From Onchidella celtica (Eukaryota; Mollusca; Gastropoda; Systellommatophora; Onchidiidae): 64,000 nucleotides of DNA. The stretch covers positions 9,496,371 to 9,560,370 of the forward strand of contig OZ007576.1 in assembly GCA_963931925.1 (NCBI GenBank), read 5' to 3'. This document shows, in pieces, positions 10,746-33,200 of this stretch (its first letter is position 1; every line of letters starts with the position of its first letter). The translations under genes were made by a program, and so were the position numbers. The notes below the pieces were generated by a model. It was not told where the DNA came from. It saw only the letters and a program-made list of their open reading frames with translations, and did not search any database.

Positions 10746-11339
10746 AACTTACGACTCGTCTTCACTCCACTGTGCTTCGTCAGCTACTTGTGGTAATGCA
10801 GTAAAAGTCAAGGGACCGTTCTACCGTTCTAGAAGTATAAACTGCCTGAAAACTGGAGCCAAACAGCTGACGGAGAAATCTAATTACGTGAAAGTCTCTA
10901 AAACATAGGTTGTCGTTGAAAACAGACTGAGACATACGTCATTGGCATTCCGTGACGTAGCATGTCTGCAGGCCATTATCTACAGCATAGAGAAAATTGA
11001 AATACGCATGGCTAAAATGTCCCATCCGTCAGCTTCCTGCAGGAAAAATAAACAAAAAAGCCATAATCGAGCTGAAGTGATCCGTACTTTGCTTTGACGT
11101 TAGAAGTCAACACAGTTACATTTAATAGTCTACACCAAGCTGTTTTTAAATGAAATAATTTTACAAAGCGATTCTCTATACGCGGCATGTTGGCTGAGCA
11201 CCGCCGCGCACTGTAAATGAATATTAACGCCTAATTTTCACATGATGCTTCAAATTAATGGCTTTGTTTCTTAGAATTATGAATCATAGCTACATGACTG
11301 TTGCAATGATGTGATGAACTCTATTTGAATTATGCTGGG

Positions 11340-11346
11340 TATAAAA
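11340..11346 (+). promoter_or_regulatory. TATA box of the secreted TSP1-protein gene
   Basis: TATAAAA, 85 bp upstream of the ATG at 11431. This spacing would allow a short 5' UTR of about 50-60 nt. It is the only strong TATA match near this start. No initiator could be fixed. Confidence 0.5.
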
Positions 11347-11430
11347 CCTCTGGAAATCTTGTATGAAACAGGACAAGGACTATTGGTATCTTTCCTGAGA
11401 ATGTGACTTATCTTACTTGGAGAACGCCAC

Positions 11431-21605
<10,175 letters not shown>

Positions 21606-24040
21606 CTTCTGTGTGAAAATATACATAAACCATCCTTGATTTCACTGTTACGTAAAACTATCCGAAGGTTGGAACTGGACGTTTTACTATTGCCTGAATC
21701 ACCAGTGAGTCCTTTCTGAGGTTTGCACGGAAAAGGCTAAAATTCTCGTCCTTCATCCTATTATTTTACGATTTGTAAATTTATATAATTATAAATTTGT
21801 TATCTCACGTTTCGTTTGAAAGTCCTGGAGCAAATGCTTGAACAAAAATACAGAACAAACAGTCAAACGATATATTATTGCTCTATACCATTTGCCAATG
21901 CCATTGCAAATTTTACACTAACAGACAAACACTTATACTACATCGCAGGCGAGATCAACAAGACAAACCAATGCAATACGTAAGTATGCTTGATGAAAAT
22001 ATTAGTTAGCTTTTTTAAAAGGTATTTACCGTTTTACAAATAATTATCGACCCTACGTGATCTTTTATTTATGTACGATATATCATTAATATTTTCATTA
22101 CTCTTTCACAAATATCATTGTGAATGTTAATAAAATTCTTATACAGTTATGTTCTACTGGCGTTTTGTTCACTGAGCTCAGTTGTAGGCACAGAATTTTG
22201 AAGAAAGTCCGTTCAGAAATTGGTTTTATGACAACCAACCCTTTTTTAAATGTTCTTTTCCTTGTGATTAATGTTTGGTTTTCATTGTTTTGTGATTGCA
22301 TAGACGAATTAATTAAAATTTGTATAATTACTTGGGGAAAACATTCGAAAACATGTACAATCCTTTTCATATTTTCTCTATGATTATATTCTGAAAATTT
22401 CAAAGAAATGTTAGAATGTATGATGTTATCCCACTTTCCCAGTCCCCGGTAGGCAGCCTTTGATTTCCCGATGATGATTTTCTGAACTTCCCTATGTGCT
22501 CCGGTCCGACGTTGGTGTGTGTGCGTTGAAAGTGGTTACGTGGAAAAGTAATGATAGTACTTCGTAGATGGTATTCTGAACGTTCACCAGATATGCGATT
22601 CATGTGAGTGTCTTGCATAGAATTGAAATGATCACGTTGGTGGCACAACTTTTCGTAACAACAGTTTATGTAAATAGTAGCTGGTGTGTGTCGTATGTAA
22701 ATTTCAAACCAACAAATCAGGAGTAAGAAGATTCTGAACTCTGCTTCACAAGTAACGTACAGATTCAATTTCAGACGAGGCAGATTAAAACTAAAAGAAA
22801 AAATGGTGCACTCGGAATTTTTATCCAGTCAATGTTGAAACGGTATGATGAGAGAATGGTACTTTGAAGTAAGTGCCGACATAAAAAACAGATCATAAAA
22901 TCACGACTGAAATAAAAAAAATTGCTGGTGTCAGACGTAACAGACGACTGACAACTGGCAGAGATTATTATTTACTGTCTAGCGACAAAGTTGTGTCGTC
23001 AGTAATCAACAATTTCATCTCTCCATATCTGACTTAACAGAATGATGTGTTTTATCAATCTGAATTAGCACCACTTGAACAATTAGTGTTGCGCATCTTT
23101 TCCTTATGAACGTTAAAAAAATGGGAAGAGTGGTTGGAATGCAAGAATAAATAGGAAGAAAACCTTGTGACACAGACAAACATGCACATCTTCACAAGTC
23201 AGCCGTCCAAAGACGATGACGCTATTCCATTCAGAGTATCTTGACTTGGTGATGTGCGCATCCGGAACAGTTCGAGGGGTGCCTGCGCAAAGACCGTATC
23301 GCCAGTTTTTCTAAATTTTACAGGAGAGCGATTTGAAAGTTTGACATGAAGTAGGCCCTATCAAATGTCTGTTACGACTTTAAATCCTTATCAGTAATTA
23401 GGTCAATTAATTCGATAATGGAATTCGCATCATGTCAAAATGTAGGCCTTGTACTTACCAAGGCGAAAAAGAATATGCAAAAAAAAAATCTAACATTTTC
23501 GAGTTACGGTGCTTGCGCAAGCACCCCTCGAACCGGTCTGGAATGTTCAGCTTTAATTTATTTGTATTTTTCATCGTGGTTTTTTGTTTGTTTGTTGTTG
23601 TTGTTGCTTTAATCTACTTACAGTTATGGATAGCCGTGGATATGATTTTTTCCTTCTTCATAGAATTCTGCAATTGTTTAGGACTTTTTTTTTTTTTTTG
23701 CTTTGTTTTTTAAATTTCAAGGCGAAAAATAATTATCAGCGTATTTATTGCACTTTTAAACAAGGGAATGTGTCATGAAGAGGCAGTTTTAAACATGTTT
23801 ATACATTATTCTGAATTGTGAAAAAAAAAAATCAGCGAATGAAAATAGTTGTTTGGTTGTTGTTTTTTTTAATGGGAAAAAAATGTGGACTAACATTAGA
23901 ATTTTTCAAATATTTCCAGGGTATGTTTCAGTGGCATATGTCGATTAATTTTGATAAAAGGTGATCTCTCTACCTCCGATTTGTTTGTCTGGCCAGAACA
24001 ATATACAACCTTTTGGAGTTTTTAAATACATCTATATATA
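21606..24040. other. intergenic, with 3' UTR of the secreted-protein gene
   Basis: A/T-rich, with no supported gene. An AATAAA at about 22129 is a candidate polyadenylation signal, but I cannot place the transcript end. A foldback element lies at 23263-23541. Confidence 0.5.
23263..23541. repeat. element with about 40-bp terminal inverted repeats
   Basis: The left end AGTTCGAGGGGTGCCTGCGC and the right end GCACCCCTCGAACC, with GCTTGCGCAA inside, are inverted copies. The spacer of about 190 bp is A/T-rich and non-coding. Resembles a MITE of unknown family. Confidence 0.65.
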
Positions 24041-24424
24041 TCTATTATATATTTCAGTAACTTGCAACCTTTGACATGACTAACTGACCAGTCCATACAC
24101 TCTTCAGGCCTTAAAGTTGGCAGGAAGGTGGCAGTTGAGATAAGGAAGATAATGGCTATAATTAAAAGTTGTTTACTTCAAGCATGTATTTTTAAAACAC
24201 AACAATGTTTATTGCTATGTAACATCTGTATTTTTGCATGTTTGTTTCGTAATATATAGTACCGTGCATGTCATAAAAAGTATAACCATATCAAGCGTTC
24301 AGTTTGGTGTGTAATGTTGTGGTGCGCATGAGTTCTAAAGCAAGACTTTTATTATACTAGAGAGGAGGGGGGGGGGGGAATCACATGATTGTTTATTCTG
24401 GGCAACGCCCGGTAGCTCATCTAG
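24041..24424 (+). mobile_element. Helitron-like unit 1 of a tandem array
   Basis: Begins TCTATTATATATTTCAG after an A and ends with a GGGCAACGCCC hairpin (one mismatch to the others), then CATCTAG. An AG/G-rich tract precedes the hairpin. Non-coding. Confidence 0.82.
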
Positions 24425-24827
24425 TCTATTATATATTTCAGTAACTTGCAACCTTTGGCATGACAAACTGACCAAACTATACACTCTTCGGGCCTTAAAT
24501 TTGGCAGGAAGGTGGCAATTGAGATAAGGAAGATGATGGCTATAATTAAAAGTTGTTTGCTTCAAGCATGTATTTTAAAAAAATAACAATGTTTATTGCT
24601 ATGTAACATCTGTATGTTTGCATGTTTGTTTCGTAATATAATAGTACCGTGCATGTCATAAAAAGTAACCGTATCAAGCGTTCAGTTTGGTGTGTAATGT
24701 TGTGGTGCGCAAGAGTTCTGAAGCAAGACTGTAGTTTATTACTTTTACTATACTAGAGAGAGAGAGAGGGAGAGAGGGGGGAATCACATGATTGTTTATT
24801 CTGGGCAATGCCCGGTAGCTCATCTAG
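24425..24827 (+). mobile_element. Helitron-like unit 2 of a tandem array
   Basis: Its first bases TCTATT follow unit 1's CTAG with no intervening base. Carries GGGCAATGCCC, then CATCTAG. Differs from units 1 and 3 by scattered substitutions and by GA-tract length. Confidence 0.85.
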
Positions 24828-25222
24828 TCTATTATATATTTCAGTAACTTGCAACCTTTGGCATGACTAACTGACCAAACTATACACTCTTCAGGCCTTA
24901 AATTTGGCAGGAAGGTAGCAATTGAGATAAGGAAGATGATGGCTATTATAAAAAGTTGTTTACTACAAGCATGTATTTTTAAAAAAATAACAATGTTTAT
25001 TGCTATATAACATCTGTATTTTTGCCTGTTTGTTTCGTAATATATAGTACCGTGCATGCCACAAAAAGTAACCGTATCAAGCGTTCAGTTTGATGCGTAG
25101 TGTTCTGGTGCGCATGAGTTCTGAAGCAAGACTGTAGTTTATTACTTTTATTATTCTAGAGAGAGAGGGGGGAGGGGATCACATGATTGTTTATTCCGGG
25201 CAATGCCCGGTAGGTCATCTAG
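24828..25222 (+). mobile_element. Helitron-like unit 3 of a tandem array
   Basis: Directly follows unit 2. It has the full CCGGGCAATGCCCGG hairpin and ends CTAG, followed by T, as expected for A|T insertion. The flank 25230-25340 matches the extra middle segment of the long Helitron copy at 3761-4409. Confidence 0.85.
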
Positions 25223-27173
25223 TATACAAATAATTCACTAATTCTCCACCCTTGAACGCAAAAGGCTTTTTTATCAGGCCACCTACAGTAAACAAATTTT
25301 GCATGTAGGTTTCAAATTCTGTGGAGGGTCCACCAAGGTTTAGATTCTTTTATTGGTTTTGTTTTTCTATCTTTTTGTGTTTGCTTTGTGTCGCTGACTG
25401 CACACCTCTGATCCCTTTTCTCCACGAACACATGACCCGTGAGGTGAACACTTTCTGTGGTATGTAGCTTTCTGCTGTCGGCTGATTTTAACTATTCTAT
25501 GTACTTACGACTAAAATACCCGGTAAAAAAAAAATCACAGGAATACCCTGCTGCTTGCTTTGGGAATTATTCCGGTTCACCGAGACAAGTGTAGAGAGGG
25601 ACATATAATATTTTTTTTTTTATAAATAAATATTATGCTCTGTGATCGTGTCAGCCTTGTAGGCTACACGTACCAAAATGTATCACATACCAACGATGAT
25701 AAAAAAAAAAGTGTTGAGTTTACCACACATGCAGGTCTGTGTAATGGGAAAAATCTTCGATGCCCTTGTCGTGTGGCAACAACCCTCCAAGAATTTGCAT
25801 AAGTCATTAAAATAGGCACGTTTTGACATAGTTTTAAAACCATATTATTTCTGTCCCCTACTGTTTTCTTTTGTTTCCCTTTTGTTTTCTTTGTAATGTA
25901 GGTCTACATTATTATTTTAATTGACGAAATATTATAAAAACCACAGAAAACTGTGGGGTCACAGCAGGACTATAAGCAATGTCAAAAACGGGCAAAAAGA
26001 AAAAAAGTTGTATGTTGCAAAGTCCCGCGTGAAAAATAAAACCCAAACGATACAAAGCAAACTGAAGAGAAGACAAAAAATGTTCTAATTTTCGGCCTTC
26101 GCCTTTATCAAGAAAAAAAAAAAAAAGGAACAGAGAAAACAATTGAACAATAAAAGGTTTCAACAGGAAATGTGTACAATCGAAGCGAAACAGATATTAT
26201 GGTACTTAGCTGCGAGTTCTTGTTTGGAGCAGCACAAGAGCACGTCTGAATGACTCATGTTATCAGTAAGGGCAAAGCTAACATGTCTGTATGAACGAGT
26301 TTTGCAGGCTGTGATTATTCTTATTTTAGATGTTTTTGAAAAGTAGTATTTGTTGTGTGAATGAAAGCATTCAACATCGACCCCAATGAATGGGAGAACC
26401 TTGCAAATGATCGAAGCAGATGGAGACAAAAATTGTGCAGTGGCACGCTCGCAATAGACTTCAAGGCAAAAGAAACATACCTGACAAAACGACAGAGGCG
26501 GAATGAAAACACTCGCCAAAGTGAACCCAAAAGACTGACCTGCAATCACTGCCATCGCACTCTCGGGTCAAACATTGGTAGAATAAGCCACGAGAGAAGC
26601 TGTCAGTCAAAGTGAAAGTGAATATTCTAGCTGCTAAGACCGTCTGTAAAGACGCTAAAGGCCATATATTTGTTGTGTTGCTAGTTTTGTGCATCCATTC
26701 AATCACAGGACTCGAAGACTTGGTAGTACAGACCAGGTTACTTCAAAACGTTTACTACAATACAATGCAGACCAGTACAAGGATAAGAACATGTACAATC
26801 GCACTGGTGACGAACATAATATATATAACCAGTTACAAATATTGTCTAACATCAACATCACAATCTCCCAGCACATGGACATGCACATGTAACTCCTCCG
26901 TAACAAATAGCTATCCTCCAGACGACACACACACGCCATCAACCCAAACACCCACACAATTACATTGTCAGCACTTTCAGACAAGGGAAACAACTACAGG
27001 GGAAACACTCATGCCATGTCCCATAACAGTATTATTATTGTAATATTAGTTTTTACAAACTTTTGATTAAATTGTTGTCATATTCTTTTGGTATTTTAAA
27101 CACCATATTTTTACAGTCGCTCCACATGCATTCGTTTCGTTTATCAGGTTGATCCATGATTTCATTTAGCAAG
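25223..27173. other. intergenic region before BUD23
   Basis: Contains the Helitron-related flank (about 25230-25340) and a LINE C-terminal fragment (26361-26615). The rest is A/T-rich without a supported gene. The BUD23 promoter should lie in its last few hundred bases, but I see no clear TATA box. Confidence 0.5.
26361..26615 (+). mobile_element. C-terminal fragment of a LINE polyprotein (zinc-knuckle end)
   Basis: The 84-codon frame reads DPNEWENLANDRSRWRQKL, a basic EKRQRRN-like stretch, then CNHCHRTLGSNIGRISHERSC. A tryptophan-arginine helix followed by C-x2-C...H-x4-C is how many animal endonuclease/reverse-transcriptase LINE ORFs end. Everything 5' is missing, so this is a truncated insertion, not a host zinc-finger gene. 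Confidence 0.7.
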
Positions 27174-27218
27174 ATGGCAGCCTCCGGTCGACCTGAACAC
27201 CAGGCTCCTCCAGAAATT
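27174..27218 (+). CDS. BUD23: BUD23 exon 1
   Basis: 15 codons, [15 protein letters not shown], phase 0, donor GTAAGA. The ATG is in an AAGATGG context and the peptide aligns with the vertebrate N-terminus. Confidence 0.9.
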
Positions 27219-30200
27219 GTAAGATTTATTATAATGTCAGTGATAATAGGATATGTCTTTGATTGATCTGATTTAAACAAAATGTGTTGGATGGATTGGA
27301 ACCGCTGCATCACTAAAGCTGAGTGGTGCCAAACTGCCGGATATGGGTGAAATATTTGTTACAGAAAATGGAGTAGGCCTACTGAAACTTTTGGAAAACC
27401 TTAATGAAAATAAAGCTACAGGGCCTGATGGAATTACCGCCAAATTACTGAAACGTTGTGCCAAGGAAATTGGCCCCGTTTACACTTTGCTGTTTAGAGC
27501 TTCAATCGAACAAGGGAAAATACCGGAAGACTGGAAAAAAGCAAATGTTGTACCCATTTTTAAGAAAGGAAATAAGGCTAGTCCTGAAAATTATAGACCA
27601 GTCTCCCTGACATCAATATCTTGTAAGCTTTTAGAGCATATTTTGCACACCAGCATCATGAAGCATCTCGAGAGACACTCGGTTTTAACACATGTACAGC
27701 ATGGTTTTAGAAAATACAGGTCGTGTGAGTCCCAGCTGATCACAACTTGCAACGATCTTGTTAATAACTTGAATAATACCAGGCAGACGGACACCATTTT
27801 ACTAGATTTCAGTAAGGCCTTCGATAAAGTGCACCATGCTAGCCTTTTGACTAAACTAAACCATTATGGAGTTAGAAACAGTACTTTGAAGTGGATTAAG
27901 TCTTTTTTAGAAAACAGAACACAAATAGTAGTCGTTGACGGAAAGTCATCCAATCCTGCACCTGTTCTCTCGGGAGTACCTCAGGGTACTGTAATGGGCC
28001 CCTTGCTATTTTTAGTTTACATTAACGATATGCCGAGTAAGATCTCTCCAGGCACTAAATTACGACTGTTCGCCGATGATAGCCTCCTCTATAGATCAAT
28101 AAATTCAAAAGAAGATACGGAAATTTTACAGAAAGATTTGGACAGTCTACAAGAATGGGAGAGGGACTGGCGTATGGAATTCCACCCCAATAAATGCCAA
28201 GTCCTGAGAATTTCAAATAAACATCGCAACATCACCTCGGACTACTTTATACATGGCGAGAAATTGAGTGAAACAGATGAGGCTAAATATTTAGGAATTA
28301 CATTAGACAGAAAACTTACATGGAACCAACATATTAATAGCACATGCAACAAAGCAAACAGTATACTAGCATTTCTGAAAAGGAACATCTCTAACTGTGA
28401 TGGGAAAGTAAAAGAAAAATGCTATAACACCTTCGTGAGGCCCTCCCTAGAGTATGGCTGCAGTGTCTGGGACCCCCACTGTCGAATAAACATAGAACAA
28501 CTGGAAAGGGTCCAGAGGAGAGCTGCTCGCTTTGTGACAAATGATTATGCTAGAAGCAGTAGTGTCAATACAATGATGAGAGACATCGAGTGGACACCAC
28601 TAGAAGAAAGAAGAGCAAAAAACAAAGTAAAACTATTTTATAAGGGCAGGGAAGGAAATACCGATATCCCACTGAACCACCTCAGCATTAACACCAGAGG
28701 CAACAGAAAGAATAACATAAAATATAACATCCCCAACTCACGGATTAACAGCCATCTTTACTCTTTTTACCCTAGTGTCATCAGGATGTGGAACAACCTC
28801 CCGGCAGAAGTCCAAAAAATATCGTCTGCAACGGCTTTTGGCAATGAATTGAAGAACATAATTATCCGTTGCAGCTACCATTGTATTTAAAGTGTGGGTC
28901 TATTTCTGTGCACAATCTAGGTACCAGGAGATATTTTTAACCAGAGATATACATATACAAAGAAATTACACAACGATATATTTTAAATGGTCTTAATATA
29001 TGCTGTTTTAGCCTGTTTTAGCCTCAGAGCAGGGGCGTCGAGTCGCACATAGTGCAGTTGAGGAATCGTCAGATTATATAGACGAGTCAACTACATGGGA
29101 AGAAGAAGAAGAAGAAGAAACAAATGTTCAACTAGATCTACGTTTGAAAGCGCGAGCTGCAAAGTCGCCATGTAGGCCTATTTCGTTTGTTTCTCGACAC
29201 TCCTTGCTCTCTCACTGTCCCGGAGCTAGATGTAGATCTAGAATCTAGATCTAGATCTAGTTCTAGGCTAGATCTATCCGATACTTCTTGTCATTTTATT
29301 TTTGCACGTTTTTTTTTGTTTTTGTTTTTTCTCTGTGAGCTCCAAGGATAGACTTATGTCAGATTTCTGAATCCCCCATGCCCTCCTCACGTTTGTTTAA
29401 AATTTTGCTTACCTTCAGGAGGAGTGTAGGCCTACGTGTGAGTTTACAAAGAATTGAGAAGAAAACACAACATACCCAGTTCAACAGTAGAGGCCTATGC
29501 CCTAATACAATGTTATATAGATATAACATACATGATATTATTATTATTAATCAGTTGAACAGTCCTCAAACAACTTAGACTACATCTAACTTCTTAAGTC
29601 TGTCAAAGTGTCATCAAGATTTTCTGGGTTTTTTTCCATCTTTCATTCTTTGTTAATTGTTTTTAATGAGATGCAAGTGCTGAAGGCAGTGAACACCAGA
29701 GACTTCAAACCAGTGTCCGTTTTTTTTTTTTTCATCTAAGGCTGTCCACATACAACAAGGCAACATTAAGAATCAGATGTTTCTTTGCTCTTCACTGTGT
29801 GTGTGTGTGGGGGAGGGGGGGGGGGCACACTAGAAATGACCAAAGAATTTTTTTTTTCCTGCTAACAATTGGTGTCTAAAGTCTAAATAGTTGCAGTATG
29901 CTTATAACCCATGCAATCATCAAGATGATTTAAATGACATGAAAAGTGAATACTGGCCTAGATAGATGAGGAAGTTGTGTAGGCCCTACCTTTGCAGACT
30001 GAAATGTTGCTTGTTTTCTTATTCTTTATGCATGTAGACAGATAAATAACATAATCCTTTGACATATCAGGCCAGCATGGTTTGATGAATAGGCTTGGTT
30101 TCCTCAGGTCTGATGCTGTGCTCGAGAACATGACTGTTTATAAATGACTTTTATTTTTTAACAATGTTTTGCCCCTAGTCAAATTTGGAATGAAGTGTAG

Positions 30201-33200
30201 TTGGAAAAATAAAGCTTTTTCTTTACTTTCAGTTTTATAATGAAACAGAAGCTGCAAAATACACGAGCAAGTAAGTCTTTTTTTTTTTTTTTTTTTGTAT
30301 AAACCAGATAAATATTAATAGTATCTTGTGAGGATCAGTATTTAAACAACATCAGTTTTTCCCTGTCATCGAGTTGAGAGTTTATGATGTGGTTGTCTGA
30401 TCATCAGTGAATATCAAGGAGGATTTACAGTTTATGTTTATAAAGATGAGTATATTGTAATTGTGAGGTTCCCAGTTTTAAAGTTTAACCATATTACAGA
30501 CTAGTGATTAATAATCATGTAATGTGCTTGTCAGTTGTATGGATATTGTATGTCTACTAGGACATACTGTGTACCTTCGTTGACTGGTAATATTAATTTA
30601 ATAGAAAGTTGGTATTTGTTGATACAAAATTATCACTTTGCATTGTTTTACATATGAGCACGTAAGCAAACCTGAACTCTGCGTGAAAGTCCTGCAACAT
30701 ATCTTTAACCAACAATCGAAATGTAAATAAATCATGTTATATTTAAATACTGGTATTTATAATTTGTATGTGAGCAAGCATATTAAAATATTGTTGATCT
30801 CCACCCCAATTCAGAAGTCTCATTTGGTTTTTGTGTGTTTCTGTCTGTTTATTCACAGCTCTCGTATGATTGAAATTCAACAGAAATTGTCAGAAAGAGC
30901 TCTGGAACTCCTGTCATTACCACCTGATGTCCCTTGCTATATTCTTGATATAGGGTGAGTTCACAGGTGGTACTGTAAGCAATTGTTGTATCCATATCTT
31001 CACATAAAACTTGTTTTTATTATGGAGTTATAAAGTATATGTAATTCATGTTGTTTTTACCTGTTCTGAGATTTTATAATATTATAGTATGGAAGTTTTA
31101 TTCCAGGATTTTTACAATCCTAACAAACATTCCAGAACTTTATAATTTATGAGTCTACAATGGTGGGGCTGAATTTTGTCACTTCAAAATGTCATGATAC
31201 ACAAACTACCATCACTTGGTTCTAGCAACTTGAACAGATACATGTAGATTGTTTCCATCTCTAGAGGGAATTATGTTAAACAACTGAATGGACTTTACAT
31301 AATTGCTCTGGGCTATTTTCCTTCAATGTTTCAAAATGTTAAGAAATAACAAGTCTCTGCCGTATCTTTACTGAAGGAAAAATCTCATGTCCCTGAAATA
31401 TTCATTATGACTATTTGTGAGTTTGATGGAGTTATGTTTTTACTATACTGCCAGCTGTGGTTCAGGTCTAAGTGGTGAAGTCTTGACTGACAATGATCAT
31501 ACATGGGTTGGAATAGACATCAGTCCCAGTATGTTAGGTGAGTCATGAATAGAAAGGGAGGCTTTCTCCAGTTCTTTACATCTTAGTGATCATCATTGCA
31601 GTGTATTTACTTTTAATTTCTGTTAACCTGATAGTTGCATTCTTTATCACATCCATTTTTGCATTACTACACATACAATTACAAATCTAGAAAAAAGTAT
31701 TTCCTTAAAATGTGAAGAAAAAACACACACACACACACACACTACAGGCTAGAGTTAAAAATTAAAATAGAAGTAGCTTTGATTCCTGTCATTCAGATTT
31801 TTGTTGTCTTATGTCATGCTAGTCTCAATGTGAAATGGCATTTGACATATATGTCAAAGAATATTTTTCAAGATTGCTTTTCTTTTTTTTTTAGTTTTTT
31901 TTTTTTTAAGGTCTTGCCTGAGGGATATCAGCTAAGATGTATTTGTGTCACATAATGTGATACATGTATTTTAATTAAATTTCATGCCTCTTCTTTTTTC
32001 TGTGTGTGTCCTCAGATGTAGCAGTGGAGAGGGAAGTGGAGGGGGATGTCATTCTCGGTGATATGGGCTGTGGGCTTCCTTTCAGACCCGGCACATTTGA
32101 TGGCGTTATCAGGTATGGATTAGTTCTAGATGGCAGTGCTGAGTAATGCATTTAAATGCATGTTACATGAACCTGAACATGTGTACTGGAGGAAGAATGG
32201 AAAATCGTATTTCAGTTTCATGAATTATAATTTATTTAATAAACAATTATAATTAAACTGACTCAGTGGAGATGTTTACTTTAAACATATTTGATGGGAT
32301 GGTGGGGCTTGCATTTGTTAAACTTTTAGGGTTGTCCTTCTGAATCCTAGTACAGTATGTATATGAGTAATGACCTTTAAAAAATCAAAGCATCTTAATC
32401 ATTTAAATTTTAGAATTTACTCTGTTCATAATTTTCAGTCACTCAGGTTTATGATGCTGATAAGAGCTAGAAAAAATACCAAATCTTTCAGTATATCAAT
32501 AATGTAATCATTATAGTTTTTTCCTAATAGGATCAATTTAGCATGGAAAATTCTCGCAATCTGTGCATTTTTTTACAGTATTGTTAAAGATGCCACAGAC
32601 TTCATTCATAAACTTGCAGTACTAGAGAGAAAAATGGCCCTTCTTTTAATATATTAAATACAAATTATTGCCATCTTCCCAAAAAGGGAGGAGTTCGTAA
32701 CATGGATCAATTCTGGTATCTCATAAAGTGAATACATGTACATTATTGGTTTGCAGCATATCGGCACTCCAGTGGTTGTGTAATGCTGACAAAAAGTATC
32801 ATTCACCAGCAAAACGAATGTTGGTCTTCTTCAGAACTTTGTATGCAGTGATGGTGAGTAGTTTCTATTGAAGAGCTGATCCCTTAATATTGTCTAATCT
32901 TTACAATGAACGGAGAAGGTGCAACTGCTACCATTTTTTAAGAATGTAGTATTTAATACTTGAAGCTTGTGATAACAGATTGTCAAGACAGATTCAGTAA
33001 GTGAAAATTTAGAAACAATGTTAACAGGCATAGAGGAACAAGAGTCACATTATCCACTTTGTTGTTGTTGTTGTTGTCTTTCATTCTGTCCTTCCTAGAC
33101 ATAGTTTCTGCCGACATTTATTGTGACTGTCATCAGACCCACCTATTTCAAGCTTGACAACAAGCAAATAGGCATTTCATTTAGACCATTGCTAATTTCA

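Noticed and set aside
26361..26615. A host zinc-finger protein
   Set aside because: The single C-x2-C...H-C knuckle preceded by the WENLANDRSRWRQ helix is the usual LINE ending, and there is no gene structure around it.
26160..26706. Minus-strand open frames of 74-131 codons
   Set aside because: They are antisense to the LINE C-terminal fragment at 26361-26615, which explains their openness.
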